This document shows positions 1-4,554 of a stretch of 5,279 nt of DNA, in pieces (the first letter of the stretch is position 1; each line of letters opens with the position of its first letter). The stretch lies in assembly GCA_021802375.1 (NCBI GenBank), contig JAKAAL010000384.1, positions 1 to 5,279 of the forward strand, in the 5' to 3' direction. The notes beneath the pieces are model-generated. The model saw only the letters and a list, made by a program, of their open reading frames with translations, was not told the DNA's origin and made no database searches. The position numbers and the translations under genes are program-made. This DNA is from Bacillota bacterium (GTDB taxonomy: Bacteria > Bacillota_E > Sulfobacillia > Sulfobacillales > Sulfobacillaceae).

Positions 1-1
1 C

Positions 2-316
2 AACCATATCCAAATCCATCATTACGGCGCCGAATGGATGTTTGCGCCCGTCGTGGATTTTACGGCCTTGCAAGCCTTCCTCTTAGAATGGGATGTCTAT
101 GGGTATTCGCGCCTTCTTCAACATCAACCCCTTACCAGCGTGGATGATGTGCGGAACTGCATGGCGCTCTGTCAAGAACACCATCTCTCGGGTCCGACCG
201 ATGGCGCAGCGAATGGCATTCATGATATTACTTTCCCGGCCTGGATTTCGCAAAAGTTTGTGCAGTCCGGCCATGAAACAGTGCCGGAAGATGATGCCCC
301 GTTAGACGGCCAATAG
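2..316 (+). CDS. C-terminal part of an unrecognised phage protein
   Basis: The reading frame is open from the left edge of the window (first full codon at base 2) to TAG at 314-316, giving at least 104 residues. The first ATG inside it, at 38, has no Shine-Dalgarno sequence before it, so the gene very probably starts upstream. I do not recognise the family. The visible part is mixed alpha/beta in character, with aromatic residues and a cluster of His near the start (IHHYG). It ends in an acidic tail (VPEDDAPLDG). There is no membrane segment and no catalytic motif that I can name. It lies upstream of the lysis genes on the same strand, so a late function such as a minor tail or baseplate component is possible. 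That is inferred from position only. Confidence 0.6.
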   Translation, partial: NHIQIHHYGAEWMFAPVVDFTALQAFLLEWDVYGYSRLLQHQPLTSVDDVRNCMALCQEHHLSGPTDGAANGIHDITFPAWISQKFVQSGHETVPEDDAPLDGQ

Positions 317-320
317 CAAC

Positions 321-350
321 TTGAGACATTTTGGAGACACATCGTATTGT
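321..350 (+). promoter_or_regulatory. candidate promoter before the lysis cassette
   Basis: TTGAGA at 321-326 matches the -35 consensus at five of six bases. TATTGT at 345-350 matches the -10 consensus at four of six, with an 18-base spacer. Transcription would start near 357, shortly before the gene at 374. The stretch also holds two GAGACA copies (323-328 and 334-339) spaced 11 bases, about one helical turn. This lies in the 57-base gap after the preceding gene, the widest gap in the + strand block. The -10 match is weak and late phage genes are often read through from far upstream, so this is tentative. Confidence 0.3.
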
Positions 351-373
351 ATGCTGATGAAATGAGGGATCGC

Positions 374-790
374 ATGATGTGGCCCTTCCCCGAGTGGCCG
401 TCCGTGGACGTGCTATCGATTCGCGATTTGCAAGCGACCGCCGCTGTCCACGGATGGGCCGTGGCCGTGATTCCGCCGACGCCCGACAGTCCCGGCGGTT
501 GGATCTGGATTACCCAAGAGGGTCAGGTCTGGTGTGCCCTCTGTCGACAGGATCAGGTTCGCCGCTGGGATGGGCACTGGCTGACTCCGGCCAGTCAAGC
601 CGCGCAACGGGCTCGGTGGCACGCGCTGGCTGATCAATGGGCGACCGCCCTGACTATCCTAAAACAGGAGGACACATTTGATGGCACGTTACACGCTCCC
701 GATTCAAGCCCCGGCTTTCTCCCCGCTGGATCGCCGCTTTCGCGACGGGATGCCGATGCAACCGCTCACCGCGTTGCCGCAAACGGTTGA
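374..790 (+). CDS. Trp-rich hypothetical phage protein, tail overlaps the next gene
   Basis: The product is 138 residues and I do not recognise it. I chose ATG 374 because GAGGG at 364-368 stands 5 bases before it. An earlier in-frame TTG at 347 and ATG at 362 lack a comparable site. The protein is strikingly rich in tryptophan (ten Trp in the first 90 residues, including GGWIWIT at about 41-47), with one CxxC (Cys54, Cys57). It has a charged helical segment at about 73-97. No signal peptide or membrane segment is visible. Residues after about 100 are encoded inside the start of the peptidase gene in another frame and are low in complexity, so this tail may not be native. A TGA that would end the protein right at the peptidase ATG lies in the -1 frame at 679-681. 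The function may relate to the lysis or late genes by position only. Confidence 0.6.
   Translation: MMWPFPEWPSVDVLSIRDLQATAAVHGWAVAVIPPTPDSPGGWIWITQEGQVWCALCRQDQVRRWDGHWLTPASQAAQRARWHALADQWATALTILKQEDTFDGTLHAPDSSPGFLPAGSPLSRRDADATAHRVAANG
666..671 (+). promoter_or_regulatory. AGGAGG ribosome binding site of the cysteine peptidase
   Basis: A perfect AGGAGG lies 9 bases before ATG 681. A TTG at 678 is in the same frame and 6 bases away, but ATG is the stronger codon and the spacing fits it well. The site lies inside the upstream gene, so translation of the two is probably linked. Confidence 0.75.
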
Positions 791-1451
791 TCTGTCCCAA
801 TGGCTCGGCCCCGTGCGTGACCAAAATATTCCTGCCTTGGGGGAATGCTCGGCCGAATCCGGCGCAGGCGCGCTGGATTGGCTCTATCGCCGCTATCGGC
901 AGGAATCCGCCTTCGTGGGTTCCTCGCTGATGCTCTATGAAGTGGAACGGATGCTAGGCGGCCAACTCACGCAAGATGCGGGCGCCCGGCTCCGGCAAAC
1001 TCAAGTCGCCTTGCAAAGCGTGGGTACCTGTGATACCGCGCTCGATCCGGATATCCGGCAAGATTTTATCGTGACGATCACGCCCGTGATGATCGCGAGT
1101 GCCGCGCGGCACCGCATTCGCGAGGGACTCTGGTGCCCGACCTTGCTGGAAATCCTGAATGCCTTGGCCCATCCGCAAATCCCCACGGTCGTACAACTGG
1201 GGATTGTGGTCTATCCGTCCTTTGAATCCCCAGCGGTATTACAAAGCGGTGTCGTGCCGGTGCCGAGTCTGACGGAAAACCCCCTCGGCGGTCATGCGGC
1301 CTTGGCCTATGGCTACTCGATCCCCGATCAATTCGTGATGGCTCGCAATTCGTGGGGGAAGAACTCGGGACAGCAAGGGAATTTTACGCTGCCGTTTGCC
1401 TATTTCAACAGTGCTCGGACATTTCTCAGTGCGCGAGCTTATTATCTTTAG
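681..1451 (+). CDS. papain-like (C1 family) cysteine peptidase
   Basis: This 256-residue protein has the hallmarks of the papain fold. PVRDQ at 44-48 supplies the oxyanion-hole Gln48. LGECSAES at 53-60 carries the nucleophile Cys56, in the place of papain's GSCWAFS. GGHAALAYGY at 203-212 carries His205, and ARNSWGKNSG at 221-230 carries Asn223, like papain's NSWG. The middle (LYEVERMLGG and DAGARLRQ, about 85-106) resembles the region of bacterial C1 peptidases where Asp-x-Gly-x-x-x-Arg follows the first helices. There is no signal peptide, no membrane segment, and only about 40 residues before the catalytic domain, so a classic long inhibitory propeptide is absent. It stands 18 bases before the GH25 endolysin, so a role in lysis, in cutting peptide bonds of the envelope, or in processing a late protein is possible. 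The substrate cannot be read from the sequence. Identification of the fold and catalytic residues is firm; the role is inferred. Confidence 0.88.
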   Translation: MARYTLPIQAPAFSPLDRRFRDGMPMQPLTALPQTVDLSQWLGPVRDQNIPALGECSAESGAGALDWLYRRYRQESAFVGSSLMLYEVERMLGGQLTQDAGARLRQTQVALQSVGTCDTALDPDIRQDFIVTITPVMIASAARHRIREGLWCPTLLEILNALAHPQIPTVVQLGIVVYPSFESPAVLQSGVVPVPSLTENPLGGHAALAYGYSIPDQFVMARNSWGKNSGQQGNFTLPFAYFNSARTFLSARAYYL

Positions 1452-1469
1452 AAAGGACGGAATGCCACG

Positions 1470-2258
1470 ATGCAAAACGGCAATCCTGCTGTCAATGCCT
1501 TGGGGATTGATGTCAGTGAATGGCAAGGCTTGGTTAGCTGGTCGCACGTGCAGACCCAAAAGGATTTTGCCTTTATCCGCACGTCCTACGGCACCACCAT
1601 AGCCGATAGTATGTTTCATGCCAATTGGATCGGAGCGCAGAAAGCCGGACTCGCAGTCAACGCGTACCACTTTGCCGTGCCCAATGCCTCGGATCCCAAC
1701 ACACAAGTGGCCTGGATGCTCACTCAGATCAATCATGCGGGAGGATATCAAGGCCATAATTTGCCGCCTGCTCTGGATCTCGAGGATGCCACGACCTTGG
1801 ATGACGCCGCGCTGCGCGATTGGGCCGTGGCGTTCTGCAATGGTCTCGATGCCGCGATCAAGAATCCGGCGCAACGGACGATGATCTATAGCGATGTGGC
1901 GTTTATCGCCAGTCATCCGCTGACGTTTGCCGCTCTGAGTGATCGGGCGTTGTGGATTGCGGACTACAATCCCAGTGGCCATCCGCCCAATGTGGCGTCC
2001 TGGACGCAGTGGACCGCCTGGCAATATAGCGACACCGGGGCCGTGGCGGGAATCCTCACTGCTGTGGATCTCGATGAATGGCATGGCCCGGCCCATACGC
2101 TGGTCCCCCAGAGTCCAAAACCTGTCATAAGTCACCACACGATCACGCTGCAACAACAAGTTACCGATCTGCAAGAAACTCTCGCGGCCAAGGATCGAGA
2201 AGTAGCTGTGCTCCAAGCCGCTATTGCCAAGATTCAGGCAGATTTGAAAGGAGTATAA
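1470..2258 (+). CDS. GH25 lysozyme (endolysin) with C-terminal coiled coil
   Basis: The product is a 262-residue muramidase of glycoside hydrolase family 25, which cuts the N-acetylmuramic acid to N-acetylglucosamine bond of peptidoglycan. Residues about 11-205 form the catalytic barrel. They show GIDVSEWQG (12-20, Asp14), FAFIRTSYG (33-41), AYHF (65-68) and the family DxE motif in PALDLED (Asp103, Glu105). They continue with MIYSD (138-142), LWIADY (161-166), the WTAWQYSD strand (181-188) and a closing VDLDEW (199-204, Asp200). Residues about 222-260 form a heptad-like coiled coil (LQQQVTDLQETL and following) where phage endolysins usually carry a wall-binding domain. There is no signal peptide, so export would need the holin encoded next. 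AAAGGA at 1452-1457 is a rather distant ribosome binding site (12 bases before ATG 1470). The gene ends 2 bases before the holin start. Confidence 0.93.
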   Translation: MQNGNPAVNALGIDVSEWQGLVSWSHVQTQKDFAFIRTSYGTTIADSMFHANWIGAQKAGLAVNAYHFAVPNASDPNTQVAWMLTQINHAGGYQGHNLPPALDLEDATTLDDAALRDWAVAFCNGLDAAIKNPAQRTMIYSDVAFIASHPLTFAALSDRALWIADYNPSGHPPNVASWTQWTAWQYSDTGAVAGILTAVDLDEWHGPAHTLVPQSPKPVISHHTITLQQQVTDLQETLAAKDREVAVLQAAIAKIQADLKGV

Positions 2259-2260
2259 TC

Positions 2261-2647
2261 ATGCACTGGATTTTTGCCTTTGGCCCTTATATTGTGGCCG
2301 GGGCCATTGTAGGAGCGGGCCTCCTCTGGCACTACGACCGGAAACAACTGGTGGCCTTTTATGATGCACATACCACGGCGCAACAACGGGCCACAATTGC
2401 CCAGGATGTGGCGATTATTCGCCCGTTAGCAGAAGCGGCGGTCCCCTATGTCGAACAGTTTTGGGGCCAGTTACCCGGCGCCCAAAAGTTCACACAAGCG
2501 GTAGAACATGTGATCACCGCGCTAGGGCAACGCGGCATTGCGCCCAATCCTCACATTGTCCGTGCCGAGGTCCAAAAAGCCTATGCCCAGGCCAAGGTCG
2601 ATGGGACGTTAGCGGCCTCCGCGCATAAACCGTCCTCCCCGGCTTAA
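2261..2647 (+). CDS. LLH-type phage holin
   Basis: This 128-residue protein has one N-terminal membrane segment (about residues 3-24, FGPYIVAGAIVGAGLLW). A charged helix follows, then a C-terminal domain with the pattern VEQ...GAQKFTQAVEHVITAL...GI......V.AEVQKA. That pattern matches the phage holin LLH family, named for Lactobacillus phage LL-H, whose members are about 100-130 residues with this layout. Holins form lesions in the cytoplasmic membrane that release the endolysin at a set time. The start at ATG 2261 is supported by AAAGGAG at 2247-2253, 7 bases upstream. This ribosome binding site overlaps the last codons of the lysozyme gene, so the two are translationally linked. The reading frame is open further upstream, but that part only shadows the lysozyme gene. 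A strong terminator follows directly. The holin comes after the endolysin, the reverse of the commoner order. Confidence 0.85.
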   Translation: MHWIFAFGPYIVAGAIVGAGLLWHYDRKQLVAFYDAHTTAQQRATIAQDVAIIRPLAEAAVPYVEQFWGQLPGAQKFTQAVEHVITALGQRGIAPNPHIVRAEVQKAYAQAKVDGTLAASAHKPSSPA

Positions 2648-2654
2648 TGCCTCT

Positions 2655-2689
2655 AACGCCTCTCATCTGCGGGTGAGAGGCGTTTTGTT
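2655..2689 (+). terminator. rho-independent terminator of the lysis operon
   Basis: An 11-bp perfect stem (AACGCCTCTCA at 2655-2665 with TGAGAGGCGTT at 2674-2684) closes an 8-base loop. It is followed by a T-rich run TTTTGTTGT. It lies 7 bases after the holin stop codon and ends the + strand transcription unit before the attachment site. Confidence 0.92.
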
Positions 2690-2692
2690 GTC

Positions 2693-2714
2693 GGGGGCCA
2701 AAATGGGGCCAAAT
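2693..2714 (+). repeat. tandem GGGGCCAAA repeat, left arm of attP
   Basis: Two direct copies of GGGGCCAAA (2694-2702 and 2705-2713) stand 11 bases apart, one helical turn. The same pair in the same orientation occurs at 2944-2963. The pair stands immediately after the lysis terminator. These are candidate arm-type binding sites for the integrase N-terminal domain. Confidence 0.65.
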
Positions 2715-2747
2715 AGCGAAGGGGGGTCCATCCCCGGCACAATACAA

Positions 2748-2776
2748 AACCCGCAAGCCTTGATGCTGAGCGGGAT
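2748..2776 (-). terminator. terminator-like hairpin after the tRNA fragment
   Basis: Read on the - strand, CCCGC (2774-2770) pairs with GCGGG (2754-2750). An inner AGC/GCT pairing extends the stem, and TTTTGTATTGT follows. It begins 8 bases beyond the CCA end of the tRNA fragment. It could end the integrase transcript and, after integration, the host tRNA transcript. The stem is short and has a bulge, so strength is uncertain. Confidence 0.5.
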
Positions 2777-2781
2777 TGAGG

Positions 2782-2826
2782 TGGTGGGCACGACAGGTAT
2801 CGAACCTGTGACCTCTTGCGTGTGAA
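2782..2826 (-). tRNA. 3' fragment of tRNA-Val (anticodon CAC), att-derived
   Basis: On the - strand the sequence reads as the second half of a tRNA. It has the anticodon loop TTCACAC (2826-2820, with T before and A after anticodon CAC) and the 3' half of the anticodon stem GCAAG (2819-2815). The variable region AGGTC comes next. Then comes a perfect T arm with stem ACAGG/CCTGT and loop TTCGATA (2809-2793), acceptor strand CGTGCCC (2792-2786), discriminator A and encoded CCA (2784-2782). There is no D arm, the 5' half of the anticodon stem does not match, and no proper 5' acceptor strand exists. It is therefore a displaced 3' end, as carried by phages that integrate into a tRNA gene and restore it. 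It is not a functional tRNA on its own. Confidence 0.82.
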
Positions 2827-2832
2827 TTACGC
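2818..2832. other. candidate integrase core site (crossover) in the anticodon loop
   Basis: GCGT (2818-2821) and ACGC (2829-2832) form an inverted repeat around the 7-base spacer GTGAATT. The spacer covers the anticodon position. Tyrosine recombinases that use tRNA genes often exchange strands across a 7-base overlap in the anticodon loop. Similarity to a tRNA stops at 2826, which fits a crossover here. The arms of the repeat are short, so the exact edges are uncertain. Confidence 0.5.
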
Positions 2833-2856
2833 GCCGAGGGCGTCCCCACCCCAGGA

Positions 2857-2920
2857 AAGGCGTCGGAACCCGCATGAATCCGTCATTGTCCTCCGATGCC
2901 CTGATACTTTCCGACGCCTT
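2857..2920. repeat. 12-bp inverted repeat between att core and integrase
   Basis: AAGGCGTCGGAA (2857-2868) is perfectly complementary in reverse to TTCCGACGCCTT (2909-2920), with a 40-base spacer. A further imperfect direct copy of the right arm, TCCGATGCCCT, lies at 2892-2902, 18 bases before it. The spacer is long for a terminator and no T run follows, so protein binding sites for recombination (integrase or an excision factor) are more likely. Confidence 0.5.
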
Positions 2921-2938
2921 CTGACGCATCAATTGGCC

Positions 2939-4102
2939 TCAGTGGGGGCCAAATGGGGCCAAACGGCTGATCGCTTGGGCTTGATCGGCCAGATCGGAAT
3001 GTACATACATCTGTAACGTGAATGCCACCTGACTATGCCCGAGCCGATCCGCAATCACCTTGGGATTGACTCCGGCTTGTGCCAACCACGTCGCGTGGGT
3101 ATGGCGCAAATCATGAAAACGAATCCGCTTGACCCCAGCATGGACAATCAGGCGATCCAAGAGCGTTTCTAGATTGCGCGGCAAAATGATCCGGCCTTTC
3201 ATGGTAGTCACAATCAGATCCGTGGCCTCGCCGCCACAGGCCAATCGTTCCAGTTTCTGAGCATGGTACCGCGCTTTTAAGGGTTCGAGCAATTGATGAT
3301 CCACGGTTTTGTCGCCGTGGGGACTGCCAATTTGGATGATCCGGCGACTCTTCGCCGTTTTGGGTGGTCCGAGGTGCGGCACACTAGATCCGGCCCGGCT
3401 CGCCACTTGCGCAATCGTGATCGTTTTCGCCGTCCAATCCACATCCTGCCAGCGCAGACCCAGCACTTCCCCCAACCGCAATCCGCCAAAAAGGGCGAGC
3501 CGGAAGGCCACGCCCAACCGATGCTGATCACTGATCCGTAAAAACTGCTGCGCTTCTTCCGGCGTCCACCATTGGATGGTCGGACGTTCCACGGTTGGCC
3601 CTTTTACCCGGCGTGCGGGATTGGCAGTCAGCAAATCCCATAGCACGGCTTGTTCCAAGGCACGAAAGGTAATCATCCGCAAATAACTCACCGTCCGGCT
3701 GGCTAGAACCCCGGATTTACCATCCTGTCGAGGTTGGGTACGCCATTGTTGCAAGGCTTCTTCTACATGAAGGGCCGTTATTTGGGTGAGTTTCAAGGAT
3801 CCCAACTGCGGCACCAGATAGCGCCGGATATGCGATTGATAACTCGCTTGGGTAGATGGGCGCAAATCCTGGGCCGCATATACCCACCATCTCTCCAGAT
3901 AGGCGGCAAACGTCAAATCTTCCGTGGCCCACGCGTCCCCCGGCTGTCCCTCGATGGTGGCTTGCACCTCTCGCCAACGCTGTTCCGCACTCTTCTTGTT
4001 GCCGTGAAACGTTTCCGTGCGCTGGCGGCGGTGCCCTTGATCATCTCGCCCCAGTTCCCAGCGCAATTGCCAGCGATTCTTGCCCCGGTTACGCAGTCGC
4101 AT
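2939..4102 (-). CDS. int: tyrosine recombinase (phage integrase)
   Basis: The product has 387 residues. Residues 1-50 (RGKNRWQLRWELGRD, then TETFHGNKKSAEQ) are an AP2-like arm-binding domain. Residues about 60-165 are the SAM-like core-binding domain (LTFAAYLERWW, LRPSTQASYQSHIRRYLVP, LGSLKLTQIT). Residues about 178-380 are the catalytic domain with Arg209 (GLRLGEVLGLRW), Lys251 (TAKSRR), His330 and Arg333 (HDLRHTHAT), His356 (LGHS) and the nucleophile Tyr366 (MYVHS). The set is complete, so the enzyme should be active. I chose ATG 4102 because AGGGGG lies 6 bases before it and the arm domain begins there. The frame runs open further upstream to 4255, but that part overlaps the preceding gene and has no integrase character. 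It would catalyse integration at, and excision from, the tRNA-Val site next to its 3' end. Its last codons overlap the right GGGGCCAAA repeat pair. Confidence 0.94.
   Translation of the reverse strand: MRLRNRGKNRWQLRWELGRDDQGHRRQRTETFHGNKKSAEQRWREVQATIEGQPGDAWATEDLTFAAYLERWWVYAAQDLRPSTQASYQSHIRRYLVPQLGSLKLTQITALHVEEALQQWRTQPRQDGKSGVLASRTVSYLRMITFRALEQAVLWDLLTANPARRVKGPTVERPTIQWWTPEEAQQFLRISDQHRLGVAFRLALFGGLRLGEVLGLRWQDVDWTAKTITIAQVASRAGSSVPHLGPPKTAKSRRIIQIGSPHGDKTVDHQLLEPLKARYHAQKLERLACGGEATDLIVTTMKGRIILPRNLETLLDRLIVHAGVKRIRFHDLRHTHATWLAQAGVNPKVIADRLGHSQVAFTLQMYVHSDLADQAQAISRLAPFGPH
2944..2963 (+). repeat. tandem GGGGCCAAA repeat, right arm of attP
   Basis: Two direct copies of GGGGCCAAA (2945-2953 and 2955-2963) are 10 bases apart. 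They are in the same orientation as the pair at 2693-2714 on the other side of the tRNA fragment. They lie within the final codons of the integrase, encoding its Leu-Ala-Pro-Phe-Gly-Pro-His end, so the site and the protein terminus are constrained together. Confidence 0.65.
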
Positions 4103-4160
4103 TACTGGCCCCCTGTCTTTTCTGCATCGAGAAAGACTATCCTTTCTATACCAGAGAGTG

Positions 4161-4517
4161 TTACCCTTTATACGCTTCGCCGTTTCCGGGCACCCGCACC
4201 ACTTCCGCCACAATCGGCTGCGGGGCGGTTTCGGGGCTCGTCCAGACCGATCCATCGGCCAGGATATAGACGCCCTCAGGATCGGCCTGCCGATTCACGC
4301 GACGGCACGGCACTAACATAGTCCACCCTTGATGTTCTATTTCCACAAACAATTCTGCAATACGTCCGAATTGGGTTTGTACGGAACGATAAATCAGACG
4401 CCCACAGATATGGACGCCATGACGATAGACGGGGAAAATACTATCCACATCTGGAGGGGATCCCGTCATAACGGTTCGGGCACTGAGCGCATTCGACGCC
4501 GAAGCAATCGCAGTCAT
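4161..4517 (-). CDS. hypothetical protein between repressor and integrase
   Basis: The product has 118 residues and I do not recognise it. ATG 4517 is preferred, with GAAGG 9 bases upstream. The same frame stays open back to 4664, but that would overlap the repressor gene by about 110 bases, and those residues look like out-of-frame sequence. GTG 4544 is an alternative start with a weaker site. A Ser/Thr-rich leader is followed by a beta-rich region (VYRHGVHICGRLIYRS, about 31-46; AELFVEIEHQGWTMLVPCRR, about 54-73, given as motif positions). The end is GVYILADGSVWTSP, compact and without a membrane segment. It sits 37 bases after the repressor and 58 bases before the integrase on the same strand, so it is probably co-transcribed. 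Excision control, immunity or a lysogenic accessory role are possible by position only. Confidence 0.65.
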   Translation of the reverse strand: MTAIASASNALSARTVMTGSPPDVDSIFPVYRHGVHICGRLIYRSVQTQFGRIAELFVEIEHQGWTMLVPCRRVNRQADPEGVYILADGSVWTSPETAPQPIVAEVVRVPGNGEAYKG

Positions 4518-4554
4518 TTCACCATGCCTTCGATCATGTGACACGTCTCTGGGC

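Larger units (their letters stand above)
2691..2963. other. putative phage attachment site region (attP)
   Basis: The non-coding stretch between holin and integrase (2648-2938) plus the last integrase codons holds an ordered set of elements. These are a GGGGCCAAA tandem pair (2693-2714), a terminator-like hairpin on the - strand, a tRNA-Val 3' fragment with a core-type site at its inner end (about 2818-2832), a 12-bp inverted repeat (2857-2920), and a second GGGGCCAAA pair (2944-2963). The two pairs are centred about 122 and 128 bases from the core. This is the layout of a tyrosine-integrase attP with a core and two arms. No genes are credible here; reading frames across it translate tRNA sequence. 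Confidence 0.72.

Noticed and set aside
1239..2216. Long open frame (325 codons) on the - strand
   Set aside because: It is antisense to the GH25 lysozyme and the end of the peptidase. Its product is rich in Arg, Ile, Gly and His, as expected from a codon-biased shadow, and it has no family resemblance.
2078..2260. N-terminal extension of the holin frame into the lysozyme gene
   Set aside because: ATG 2261 has an ideal AAAGGAG 7 bases upstream and begins right at the membrane segment. The extension is the lysozyme read in another frame.
2783..2848. A complete short tRNA using GGGGACG (2848-2842) as the 5' acceptor strand
   Set aside because: It pairs with the 3' acceptor strand except at one position, but the D arm is missing, the 5' half of the anticodon stem does not pair, and the total is only about 66 bases. 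A 3' fragment left by att exchange explains it better.
2514..2849. Open frame of 111 codons on the - strand across the holin end, terminator and tRNA fragment
   Set aside because: It crosses a strong terminator and the tRNA fragment and lies antisense to the holin; no protein family features.
2663..2932. Open frame of 89 codons on the - strand through the att region
   Set aside because: It includes residues such as TQEVTGSIPVVP, which are the direct translation of tRNA T-arm sequence, a well-known false ORF signature.
4131..4146. Hairpin GAAAG/CTTTC before the integrase gene as a terminator or regulator
   Set aside because: The stem is only 5 bp of A/T-rich pairs and is not followed by a T run in either direction.
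3734..4321. Open frame of 195 codons on the + strand
   Set aside because: It is antisense to the integrase start and the small hypothetical gene. The integrase on the other strand is certain, and no ribosome binding site supports this frame.
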